64,000 nucleotides of DNA from contig NC_069102.1 of assembly GCF_947172395.1 (NCBI RefSeq), positions 4,990,442 to 5,054,441 of the forward strand. The letters run 5' to 3'. A program made the position numbers and the translations under genes. Positions 53,491-64,000 of this stretch are shown piece by piece. The stretch is from Bicyclus anynana (lineage: Eukaryota > Arthropoda > Insecta > Lepidoptera > Nymphalidae). Numbering within the stretch: the first letter of the stretch is position 1; each line of letters opens with the position of its first letter. The notes under the pieces were generated by a model. The model did no database searches. It was not told where the DNA came from and worked only from the letters and a program-made list of their open reading frames with translations.

Positions 53491-56400
53491 TTACAGTGTC
53501 GTTTTATAAGTCACTAATCTAGCTAGCCAACTAGTCATATGAGTGATCAGTATGATATTGCCTATAGTGGAGAGCGCCTGAATAGAGAACACGGTCGCAA
53601 CGAAGTCGTACAACAGTTTGGGCGAGAACACCGTCCACACAAACAGATGGTGCCTGAATATTGTCGCTATGACGCAGTATACGACGAGCTGGTACACTCT
53701 TTGCAGTGCAAATATGTTTATAACTCGCCATACTGATTGTAAGTACCTGGAAACAAATTATTCATTTTAGAGTATTCAATAAAATCTATTTTTCATAGAT
53801 CATAGAAATATGCCTATGATAGAGATCATACGAAAGATTTTATTTGTAGATCAGGCTCGGCACGAAAAAATTGCGAGAAAATAAAATAGTTTAGTTCAAT
53901 ATTCAATGATTTATTTTAATTGAAAATTAAATGTACAAAGTCTACAATTTTGGATATTAAGGGAGATGCTTTTACCCGGTATCATAATTTCCGACTACTG
54001 TGAAGATTAATAATGAGTATGTGAGGTAAACGTGGGAGATAACAGTTTAAAAAACTCCTTTCGTTAGTGAATCCATTCGTTGTAGTTTTCTTCACTTATT
54101 ATTTTTTTCGTAAGTAGGTAAGTATTTAAGTAAATGCGTCTGGACTTTGATGGTAACAGATTGAAAATTCCATCCATCTCCAAATTAGGATCAAAATTCT
54201 CACTAGATGAAGACAACAATAACAATTAATGTTGAAAAATTTGTAAGTTACGGTCACAAATTTACAATTATTTTCTGAAAAAAATCAAGTGTGTATTATT
54301 TACACCAATTGTTTTTTTAAATTCTCGCTTTTTAATTTTATTTTTTTCACATGAGAAAAAGACAAAGGTATTACACCGTAAAGGATGTCCCATGTCTTCA
54401 AATCTCGCTCTATTCGCAACTCAATAAAAATTAGATAAAAAAATGAACGCATTCCACAGACAAGAACGCTGCATTTCATTCCGATTTAAAGTTTTTTATT
54501 TATTATTCAAAACAATCAGGGCCCTTATTTATAATGATTCTATTTTCGAATAAAACCTCCTCCGTTTTATAGTAGGCTAGTACTTGGCTAGTACTCGTAA
54601 CAAACTAGAATTAAAAAAACAAAACTACTTTAGCCGCTAGAGGCTGAAATGCTTGTTTAGCCCCGCTGTGGAGTGGTAATGACAATGTTTTTGAGCAAGA
54701 GTAGTGAAAAAGTAATTTAAATTTAGGACGAACATAGAAATTAAAAAAAAAATTGCTCACGGTTTGCTTACTTTAACTGTGCATACGATTAAAGTAAAAC
54801 TTTTTTCACAAATAAAATAATACATGAAAGAGAAACTTATAAGTTAGTAGCGCCATCTCTAGTGTCGGGATTGTTTTACTCCACAAGCTACTCATAGTTA
54901 TAGTGATTTTCAGTTAAGAAGGGTACGGTGACGTTTGGGATTTGACGTTACTAGTGATATAGTAAAAAATGGAATGAAAGAAAAAATCGATCTTATCGAG
55001 ATCATTTATAATGAAGTAAAATTATTCTTTTTGGTAACGGTAAATTAAAAATGTATTATTTTAAATTTACGTATTAAGTAAATATAAGTTAGGTTTTTAT
55101 GTATTTATTTATTAACGATTTCCAGGCCTTTATAATAAGTATACGGTGAAGGAAAACATCGTGAGGAAACCTGCATACCAGAGAATTTCTTAATTCTCTG
55201 CGTGTGTGAAGTCTGCCAATCCGCATTGGGCCAGCGTGGTGGACTATTGGCCTAACCCCTCTCATTCTGAGAGGAGACTCGAGCTCAGCAGTGAGCCGTA
55301 TATGGGTTGATAACGTACGTACATAAATTTATCCAGGTTTACGATGTTTAATTAATAAATAATCTTACTTTGAAATGTAGTTTTGATAAACAATTGTGTC
55401 ATATAAAAATACAATTCACTATGTAGATAAATATCGTAATTGACAAAATGCTATAATTTATTCCTTCGATTTATTTTATTTAAACGCTTTTAACGAATAT
55501 ATTGCTGTTAGACGTCACGAGGCTCTTCTCTAACTCTGAGAGGGCGGTACCCCTCAAGCAATTACAACGTTATCCGCCATACATTTTATCGTAAAATAAT
55601 ACGATACTTCATATGCGTGACACATGACAGCATCTGTCACCGTACCCTTCCTATCTGAAAAACATTAAAGTTCACAATTACGCCGTTAAAAGACTAAACG
55701 CATTCCAGCTTACACCCCAGGGCAAGCGTTAAAGCAGTTTTACTTCTAAGAAGAAGAAAATCGTGGGTCATACTGGGTCCACGAGGCGGCGGGCGCGGCG
55801 GCCAGCGCGCAGAACAGCCGCGCGCCGGCGAGCGCGGGCCCCGCGTACGCGTGGAGCCCCATGCGCAGCGCCACTGGGAACTCGCTGTACTCGCGGAGCC
55901 CCACGTAGCCGGAGCCCAGGTCCACGGACGCCAGGCTGTTGGAGTTACCCTACGAGACACAAACGAATATTGAATAAACCTTATTGCTTGGGTCATAAGG
56001 TTCACAATAGGCTACTCGCCTGCTGTACAAAACTAAGAAGATTTTTTGCATACAGGCAGTTTAGATGCCTTGAAACTCTAATCACATTTTTATTTGTGAA
56101 AATAACCTCGTAATTGTAATATTTTTATAAAACAAAATTGTATTTTTATCACGTCACCGCAAACGCCAATCATAAACTGTAACGTCATTCGCTACAAGGC
56201 ATCGGCTTTGTGATTGGCGCTTGCGATGACGTGATATAATCACATCACTGCAAACGCCGTTATCTCTATGAATGACGTCACTTGCTAATGTGTTGTGTTT
56301 CGGCGGCAAAAATATTACCTACGTAGATATTTTTTCATATAAATTAAATTTTTTACTAGTTATTATTAACGGGACAAAATAAAATATACCTCATAATACA

Positions 56401-59400
56401 TCCATAATTCAGTTTAAACACTGTTTACAAAAGCGGCAAGTAGCCTATTGCGCTCTACTATATCATTATGGAACTTTGTTCTTAAAATATAGTTATAAAA
56501 GATGATTGTTGGCGCAACGAACGTGATAGATTATTTTATAAAGTAGTGAAAATAAATATAGTTGAAAGTTGAGCTGATAAGCTGATTGATAATATGTGTA
56601 TGATTCATTGTGAAATTAGACCTATGAGATAATTATTACATTAATTAAATATTATTTAATATTTAGATAGTATTTTTGTATTAAATAATAAAGTTTAAAT
56701 GAAAATACAAACAGTTATGTTACATGACGAATTTCAAAGTTTAGGTGACCAAATATGACGTCACGTGTTCTATTTAAATTGAAATTCAAATATCATTACG
56801 TAGAACATAATAAGTCATTTACATTTATTATTATTATTTTTGTGTTTTATATTCTTAATTATACTGTTTCGATAATTCTTCATATATTATTTAAAGTAAA
56901 ACTTAGAATATAAATCTGACATTATTGTAATTAAAAAGTAAATAGAAGTAATAGTTGTCATTATAAAAGTCATTGGAATATGGTAACACTGGTAGGAACT
57001 ACTAAGAATGATTCTACGTAATGAGGAATAACCTGGCATAGACACGGAGCGTCGGGATACGCGGTATCAAGTAATCTGTGGTCAGTTTGAGCAGATGGCG
57101 TGTGATTGGTCTATTGCAAACAAATGCAGAAGGAATATTAGCCAATAGGCGTTTTGAAAAGGATGTTTATGTTTTTGCTGGATGACGAAATGGCGTCTTG
57201 GCCGGTGTGATGAGAAAAAATATCAAATATTGTTGTTGTTATGGTGTCTTCCTGTGTTTCTGAGGCTGTTTTATGAAAGCTAAGTATTTTATACATAATA
57301 TCTTTGTGGGAAACTGTATTGTATTATGTTGTATTGTTGTAACGATAAGTTATAACATCCGAATATTACTTATGTGAAATTAGATATATTTGCAACGACA
57401 TTATATAGTACCTACTTACGTCGTTGTATATTTGTATTGTAATAATGGTTAATGTTATTTTGATTTGTCTTGAAGTTAAGACGTTAATGAACTATCATAT
57501 TTCATGGTATTAATTATCATTTATATTGTATTTGTAATTAACCAATATTTTAAAAGAGCATTTGTTGAGTTTCTTGCCGTTCTTCTCAACAAGAGACTGC
57601 ACTTTCCGAACTGGCGGTAGAGTCACTAAAATTAAACGTAATATTGTTCAAGTAAAGAAATAAATGATTAATTTGGTCACGATTCTATTTTATTTTATTT
57701 AAAATACCTTGACACTCAGTAAAACTTAAATAACATTTAATATACTTATCTTAATGAAATTAAATTGAATTAAGGATACTTATCTTAATAAAGTTAGTCA
57801 ATTAGTTCAGCATAGTTTATTTAAATTTTCATTCAATGATATTATTGGCCATTTCTAAAATGATTTATATCAGGTTAATTACACTACACCCCCCCCGCAC
57901 TAGTAAGCGCAGTGTTGGCCGACCCCCCACCAGGTGGACTGACGACATCAAGCGAGTCGCAGGGATTCGCTGGATACAGGCGGCTCAGTATCGTGATGTT
58001 TGGAAGTCCCTACAAAAGGCCTATGTCCTGCAGTGGACGTCCATCGGCTGATATGATGATGATGATGATGATGAATTACACTACGTGATAAAGTATGTAT
58101 TAAACTACAACGCCTATCAATTAATCAAATTGGTTCTGTATAAAAATACTAAATTGACGGACTTACCCGACTGACGATCTTAGCCGAACCGATCTAACAA
58201 TAGATATTTATGATAATAAATTATAATTCTGTTCCAATATTATTATTTTGTAAAAAAAATCATTATTAGTTAGACCAATAAATAAATAAATTTCATAAAC
58301 GCAACGTTACGTGGGCTGCGATTGGTCAACGTAGAAGAACGTTGTCCATAGAAGAAAATGTCACATCAATATATAACTGTCAAATTATTAATGTCTTTGT
58401 ATACTTTATTACGCAATAAAACTAATGCACCCATTTTGAATATCACGAAACATTTTTATTTGTCTCCAAAAAAGCGCAAAGTTTTGGAACGAACAAATAT
58501 ACCACACGAATCTGATTTAGTACGAGTTACGAGAAATAAATCACGCAACATTCTCAACCTCAACGTTCATAAGTGAAGAGGTTCTGGAGAATAAAGGAAA
58601 CGATCTGTTGATTATTTGTCTTCAAAAAAGCGCTAAGTCTTGGAAAATCTCACAATGATCTTACCTGATAAAAGTAAAACAGCACACCAATCCACAAATG
58701 CACCAAAGCTTGACTCATCACATCAACCACCTCCGTCCTCCTCGACCTTGAATCCAAAAGCTTGTGGTCCAAGCATTTGCTGGTCAACACACACGTGAAG
58801 TATACACTCGGCACCATGATTACATTATGGGGTCTCATCAGCAAAACGATTATCAACATCAAATCATTATACATTATATGGGAAAGAGATGTCGCAAGAC
58901 TGAGTTTCACCTCCTCAATATTCCACGGTTCATCCATTTCGTCATAGAAATGATCCTCGCTTTTCGCTTTTGGTTTCGTATACGCAAACTTCGGCTTGAG
59001 ACCACATTGTGCGAACATCCCAACGTAAATTGCCAATTCGAAAAGAACTTGGAAAGTCAAAATACCCCAGAATACGTCGACTATGTTGACAGGGTCGTAG
59101 GATTTGAGGAACGTGTATCGCGTCTGTAGCGCGCTTGTCGCGATGCGGTAGAGGAATACGCAGCCGGTCGCCGCTACGGTTAATGCGGAATGTATTTGCA
59201 TGAAGTTGTTCATGTGTCGTACGTTCCATAGGCACACGCCTAGAGTTAGGACGGTCCCTGAAAAAAAAAATACAATTTTTTGGAGAAGCTTCAAAAGTGA
59301 ATTTAAAAAATAAGAAAACAAATGTCGAACAAACGTAAACGTAAAATAAATCAAATTGTAACCAAAATAAGACCCTAGAATGGAAGAGAATAACCTTGAG

Positions 59401-62400
59401 TGGAGTCACGCACATGTAAATGTTGTGTATAGGGTTAAAGGATCCTTTGACAGTTAACAAACACTCCCCTTTTCCACTCAAGTCACTCTCCCCGCCTATC
59501 CCAAGTAACCCAGAAAGAATTACACAACAAGAAATATGACAGGCTCGAACGCAACGAACATTACCGCCCACCGATCGCTACCCCTCTCTAAATCCCTACT
59601 CTTTACGAAAACAAGCTGCGCCACCTAGCGTCGGCACGAGATAACACGAGATCGAGCGACGTCATATCCGTCTCAGACATCTTTTTCCTACTACAGCCCT
59701 ACCCGATGTGTTGTTTAATAAACAAACAAATTAAAAATGAGGGTATAAATCGCTAGTCATTTCACACCTAATAATAATTATAATTACTTGAGTCTTAAAT
59801 CAATCTAGAGGTCGGTACATACCAATCACAAGATGTGCTTCTAAGTAGAAGGAGTTCTCGGGTGCATTCAACCAATCCGCTGTGTCCGGCAGAAACAGCC
59901 AACGGTCACCGGTCTGGTTCATTGTTCGCAAATACCTGCAAATTAGTATAGTAGGAACATAGATTTATAACACATAGATAGTGTGTAGTCGCAGAATTCG
60001 TAAGCAGTTTTATGTGCTCCGAAATAGGATCTCTTGACGCACCGCTACGTTACGATAAATTAGCTCTTACGCTTACATAGTTGCAGAAGTGGCATACGTT
60101 TGGAGTGGAAATTAGGTGTAGCGGGTCTATAGGTTATTAGTCTAAGAGTAGGAAGTTTACTTTTGTGTTTCCCACAAGTTCTTTTAGGTATGGTATTAAG
60201 TATTTCTTTTATTACCTTTGCTGTAATCCCACGAGAACGGGAAATACTCGGATAAAACTTAATTGCAAGATGTGAAATGAAGTTTTAGCCATAATATTGA
60301 AATGAAGGCCAAAAAGTATTAATTTACTTTACTAAATTATTTTGACTTTTGTTTTTGAACAAAACAAAAGTCAAAGTCGTAGGTCATTACAAGTTTAAAC
60401 TTAATTAACAACTTTTCGCGTTTTACCCGAGTATTTCCCGTTCTCCTGGGATTACAAAAAAATAAAATATAGTCTCTGTTACTGACTGGTATCTTTCCAT
60501 TCAAAGAATTTTTAAAATAGATTCAGTAGTTTCGGAGCTTATTCGCTACAAAAAAACAAATATTTTCTCTTTATAATATAAGTGTAGATTAAACTAAAGT
60601 TTCAAAATAGACACTCACCTATGTAAAGCGATCAGCAGCACCCACTGAGGCACAATGCTAACACCAACTGAGCTCATCCTATTCTCTAAATCCAATTTAT
60701 CTTGAAACTCAGTAGCACCAGACCATTTCTTAGTAAAATACATCACTACCACAACAATCGTCCGAACCAATACGAAAAACATGAGAGTATTCCAGAAGAA
60801 ATACCACGTCATGTGCTCTTCTTCTATGAAACTTGTCCCAAAAAATGACCAAGCATGAAATAAAGTGCCAATGATTAATAAATAGTCTATAGCATTTAGT
60901 TCCCTTAAGGCAGACAAATCTTTGGTTCGTTCTATTGCTGCTTTTATTATGAAATACGCTGCGGCTATACCAAGAGATGCAGCAATGAAACAAATCGTCC
61001 AAAAGGGGTTGAAAGAACAAAATCGGCTTTTAGTCTCCGATATGAAACAGGATATGAGTAAAGTTGTGGAAACCAGAAAGAATATGACGGCAAAAGCAAC
61101 TATGGTGCTAGCTTGGGATCTGTGTTGGCGTACAACGCTCGTATTTCTTTGCGGGTCTTGTTGAAATGAGAATAGTGTTACGCATAGAAGTGCTCCAGTT
61201 AGCTGAAAAGAAAAACATATTTTCAAGTATTAACATATATTCGTATCCAAAGATTCACTGTTTAAGAATTTAGTTGAATTGGCTTTGCTTGTTAATGTAA
61301 ATAGGGTGTTAAAACATTTACTTTACGATCTATGAATTATTTTACGTTTACCCATTGTTTAAAAAATAATAAGAGTTTCGATGAATTTCAGATAACAACC
61401 AGTTTTCATTTTCTCTTAATCTTATCTTTCATCAGTACCCAATCTTTAAGAATAAAATAAGAATTCGTAGAATCATTGCCAAAATATATACTATCAATAC
61501 AATTTTTCAAAGACAAACTTGGTCTGATTGTATCACAGAAATGGAGGAGAGACTGTAATCGTACCGAGAAAAAACTGCAAGAATCTTATTACTGTTATGT
61601 TAGCAAGAATCTTATTACTAAAAACTACTTAAAAAATATCATTTTCCAATTTAACAGCATATTTAATTACCAAATAATGAAGGTATATGTCGAGTGGAGC
61701 CGATTTGTTATTATTTGTCAAACGTATAGAATAACTTTTGGGATTAGATTTAATACAAATCTATAATTGGTTGCTGGGATAATTAGCGGTACATAAACAT
61801 GAGGCCTACGTTGATTGATACTAGTCGACAAGCCACATGTCATGTAAATTTTCTTTCTACAAACGCTAACGCTTCGAAAACTAACAAAATGTATGGGAAT
61901 GACAGATCTGATCGACATCTTGATCACGTGACGTGTCAATAGTAAATGTCATTCCCACACATTTGTTAATTTTCGAAGCTTCAACGTTTATAGAAAGAGG
62001 ATCGACCTGCCATGGCTACAGGCTATGTGAGGCGCTGCTCTATTTATTAACCGACTTTCAAAAAGAAGGAGGTTTTATGTTCGGCTGTATGTTTTTTTTT
62101 ATAGGCAATAAATTTCCATTTACCATTACATGAACCATATGTTTTGTCAGTCAATTATTACTATAACAAGTACTTACAATATAAAGCATAAAAATGGCGA
62201 TTCCTATGGCAAACAAGTCAAAGTCCGTGGTAGTTTCCGTGTGGTACTTGGCCAAGTCTTCCAGAGACTCGTCATAGAACTCTTTGGCAATTTTGGCCGC
62301 GCTTTGCTGTCCAGTCGTTAGAAAGTGCGCGAATTGTACCTCGGCGCGTTTGAATTGTTGGAAGAATTCTGTAAAGGAGGAACTTCTTGATTCTCTTTCT

Positions 62401-63356
62401 TAAAGCCTATTTTAACCGTCCACCACAGGGCTAGACCTCTCTGTTTATAGGTGAGGGGATTTTAGGCTTGTAGCAGGCGTTCAATCTTTACTATTCTATC
62501 CGCATTGTTCTCCAATGAGAATAGTAAAGATTGAATGTGGTCTTTCAAAGCACGGAGGTTTAACCACAATCATCCTAACTCCAGACAGAGAACTTTAACT
62601 TGAACAATTCGTAGAAGAAATGCTTTCATAGGCCAACCCAGGATCTCGTAATCTCAAGCTACATAGGCAAATCCCTAGCCTAGGAGCCTATTTAGCCACT
62701 TTTGACTTAAGAAGTAGTAAGAAGTAGAAGAAGTACTTTGAAGTAAGAAGATACGCACGTTACAGGTGCAAGGAAAAATGGAAGCTGGAAGAGCATTCCA
62801 TAATTTCGCAGCGTGAATCAAGCGCTGCAAATTTATGGAATGCTCTTCCAAATTATGGAATGCGAAATTATGTAACGAAGAAACAAAATGCTTTGCAAAC
62901 TGACATGCTTTGTAAAAGGCTCTGTAGCCCGCGCAGGCCGGGGGGCGTCTAGCGATAAATGAAAAACCCACGACTAATACACCTCAGTTTCCCGCAAGCA
63001 CGATTTCCCAACCCACGCAGTCTTTCCCTCGTCACCCGCATATTATGGGAGTGTCATCAACGAACTTGAACTATAACAACTCGAGGCGAGGCGTTGAGGG
63101 TCGGTTCCGGGTGTCTCTAATAAGCTGCGACCTTCACACTGAATGACTATTATGGAACTTACCAGTGTCCGCAGGCGGCGACTGCTGGGCGTTGTGCGCA
63201 GCAAGCACGTGCAGCAGGTAGAGGTGTTGTTGCACGTCAGAAGGCATCAACGAAGGCAGTATCCTGCCGGTACTATCGCCTGGTATGGGCGCGTTCAGTA
63301 GCCACGCTATAGTGGGCGCTACGTCTACTTGGGCGACGGTTGGACCTGGGCCTGAT
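53491..63356 (-). CDS. PIGG: GPI ethanolamine phosphate transferase 2 (PIGG), 3' seven exons; 5' end outside window
   Basis: Multi-pass ER enzyme (GPI7/PIG-G) adding ethanolamine phosphate to the second mannose of GPI-anchor precursors. Exons in transcript order: 63356-63163, 62368-62178, 61202-60619, 59935-59823, 59257-58665, 55949-55774 and 53746-53491. GT/AG ends and phases agree throughout, giving about 702 codons. The first exon (VAQVDVAPTIAWLLNAPIP) matches the end of the luminal alkaline-phosphatase-like domain. Middle exons are hydrophobic, with many membrane spans. The exon at 59823 has MNQTGDRWLFLPDTADWLN. The last two have GNSNSLASVDLGSGYVGL and RHHLFVWTVFSPKLLYDF, diagnostic of PIGG rather than PIGO. 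The exon at 55774 is very GC-rich. The N-terminal ~280 residues with the metal-binding catalytic sites are missing because the window ends. Confidence 0.92.
53747..55141 (-). other. PIGG last intron, left part
   Basis: AT-rich and without exon-like frames. The last two coding exons join in phase across 53747-55773, so no additional exon is required. Confidence 0.5.
55142..55312 (+). mobile_element. SINE family 1, 5'-truncated, in the PIGG last intron
   Basis: Begins in the body at 'CGGTGAAGGAAAACATCGTG' and ends at 'GTATATGGGTTGATAACGTA'. Antisense to PIGG. Confidence 0.78.
56149..56258. repeat. short inverted repeat with a third partial arm
   Basis: ATCACGTCACCGCAAACGCC, then AATCA (56149-56173) pairs with TGATTGGCGCTTGCGATGAC, then GTGAT (56212-56236). 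A third partial arm, AATCACATCACTGCAAACGC, follows at 56238. Probably a small MITE with a second nested end. Confidence 0.6.
57557..57670 (+). mobile_element. LINE 3' tail fragment
   Basis: 'AGAGCATTTGTTGAGTTTCT' and 'GAACTGGCGGTAGAGTCACT' match the 3' UTR of the LINE at 18728 in reverse complement. A decayed, 5'-truncated insertion in a PIGG intron. Confidence 0.6.
57896..58074 (+). mobile_element. RTE-like LINE 3' end with ATG microsatellite tail
   Basis: The frame RTSKRSVGRPPTRWTDDIKR, then VAGIRWIQAAQYRDVWKSLQ ends WTSIG and a stop, followed by GATATGATGATGATGATG. It is the best-preserved of three copies. A C-run at 57889-57896 marks the 5' truncation. Confidence 0.75.
59289..59690 (+). 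repeat. unclassified dispersed repeat B, copy 2
   Basis: Same order of blocks as 47650-48030, with an extra ~60 bp containing 'GCTGCGCCACCTAGCGTCGG'. Lies in the PIGG intron directly upstream (in transcript sense) of the exon at 59257, starting about 30 bp from its acceptor. Confidence 0.65.
60222..60456. mobile_element. MITE with ~36-bp inverted ends in a PIGG intron
   Basis: TGTAATCCCACGAGAACGGG, then AAATACTCGG at the left is mirrored by CCGAGTATTTCCCGTTCTCC, then TGGGATTACA at the right, about 33 of 36 matching. A secondary hairpin, GACTTTTGTTTT/AAACAAAAGTC, lies inside near 60353-60380. Confidence 0.75.
62787..62849. repeat. hairpin around LINE-like WNALP text
   Basis: GGAAGAGCATTCCATAA and TTATGGAATGCTCTTCC flank a short loop with CGCAGCG/CGCTGC pairing. 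On the minus strand, AAKLWNALPASIF resembles the last residues of LINE ORF2 proteins, so part of this is a LINE end that was duplicated in inverted order. Confidence 0.5.
62925..63078 (+). mobile_element. MITE family A, copy 3 (left end missing)
   Basis: Shares 'GGCCGGGGGGCGT', TAGCGATAAATGAAAAACCC and 'TATTATGGGAGTGTCATC' with copy 1, in the same orientation. The left inverted end is absent. About 85 bp upstream of the donor at 63163 on the plus axis. Confidence 0.65.
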
Positions 63357-63396
63357 CTACAAACGTACATGGGTTTGTTTTAACTTGCCCCGTTAA

Positions 63397-63850
63397 GAGT
63401 GTGCAATATGTAATTTGGTGGTTACAAATGGTTCTGGATCTCAGATTCTGGAAAAGTTAGGAGCCTGATATTTGGTTAAATGATATTTCAAAGTGTTAGC
63501 TTCGACTATACAAAATACACAATTTGTAAAACTTTTCTAGATAGTTTATTTTTTTGAAAAATACATGTTTTGCTTACATTTTGCTTTCAATCTCAGGAAA
63601 AGAAAAACTTATTTTCTTAAATTTTTGTTTTGTATAGAAAATTAGGTATATATCTTGAACATGGCCATTTTGTTTTTCGTTATGTTTTTTAATTTACTTG
63701 CAATTAGGTAAAAATGGTTTTGGCGCTCACGTCATAAAATTTGCGTCGCGCGTCAATCGCTCCGTGCTTTTCACTCACGTGAAAGTCATAATTCGGCGTC
63801 TCGCTTGCGCTTCGAATTTTATCCGTATCGTACCGACGTGCTGCGCGCTC
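63397..63850 (+). mobile_element. TTAA-flanked MITE (piggyBac-like), copy 2
   Basis: Bounded by TTAA at 63393-63396 and 63851-63854. It is 454 bp and aligns end to end with 51559-52014, same orientation, with scattered substitutions and small indels. Lies in the PIGG intron next to the first exon in this window. Confidence 0.8.
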
Positions 63851-64000
63851 TTAACATAAATCTATACTAATTTTCTATTATAAAGCAAAAGGTCACAAAA
63901 TATCAAAAATCTTTGGACATACAAAGATGAAATTCAGCAGAGAGGTTTATAGTAGACATCCGGCATTTAAACATACGGCAATCAAAGACACTGGACATTT

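Noticed and set aside
55763..56113. 116-codon plus-strand ORF rich in Arg and Ala
   Set aside because: Antisense of the GC-rich PIGG exon at 55774-55949.
53491..63356. PIGO or PIGN instead of PIGG
   Set aside because: GNSNSLASVDLGSGYVGL and HHLFVWTVFSPKLLYD agree with PIGG and not, as far as I recall, with PIGO or PIGN. The catalytic domain is outside the window, so this is strong but not absolute.

Overview
The window is nuclear DNA from an insect, most probably a moth or butterfly (Lepidoptera). It shows AT-rich non-coding DNA, spliced genes with animal GT/AG introns, insect-like proteins, and dense repeats of kinds I associate with lepidopteran genomes: two tRNA-derived SINE families, RTE-like and other non-LTR LINE pieces, TTAA-flanked MITEs and a BEL/Pao LTR element. 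The species and all family names rest on reading alone; no search was run.

Layout, left to right. (1) 1-9980 is non-coding and repeat-rich. (2) Two alternative first coding exons of the G protein alpha-o subunit lie on the minus strand at 9981-10098 and 14124-14241; the shared downstream exons are not seen and should lie to the left. (3) Ku70, intronless, is on the plus strand at 16699-18474, followed by a 5'-truncated LINE with a long intact reverse transcriptase frame (18728-20958). (4) A long foldback and a 130-bp minisatellite (21.0-22.3 kb) abut GINS3/PSF3 (plus, three exons, 22456-23627). (5) Cdk5 (minus, two exons, 26098-27284) is head-to-head with FKBP8 (plus, six coding exons, 28064-36749). 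One FKBP8 intron carries two extra copies of the 3' half of the preceding exon and a 499-bp palindrome. (6) 36.8-41.2 kb is gene-free and holds a nine-unit 50-bp minisatellite full of TGACG half-sites. (7) A complete, apparently very young BEL/Pao retrotransposon occupies 41196-47508: LTRs identical by eye, 5-bp target duplication, one 1768-codon frame. (8) 47.5-53.4 kb is repeat-rich and ends in a long inverted duplication just beyond the 3' end of PIGG. (9) Seven exons of PIGG (GPI ethanolamine phosphate transferase 2; minus, 53491-63356) follow; its 5' exons lie beyond the right edge.

The host genes are conserved eukaryotic genes with unrelated roles: G-protein signalling, DNA end-joining, replication initiation, a neuronal-type kinase, a membrane-anchored chaperone and GPI-anchor synthesis. 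There is no operon logic. The one architectural link is the short divergent Cdk5/FKBP8 interval. I found no clearly new multi-gene system. The least ordinary structures are the exon triplication plus palindrome inside FKBP8, the CRE-like minisatellite, the palindrome at the PIGG 3' end and the intact BEL/Pao copy.
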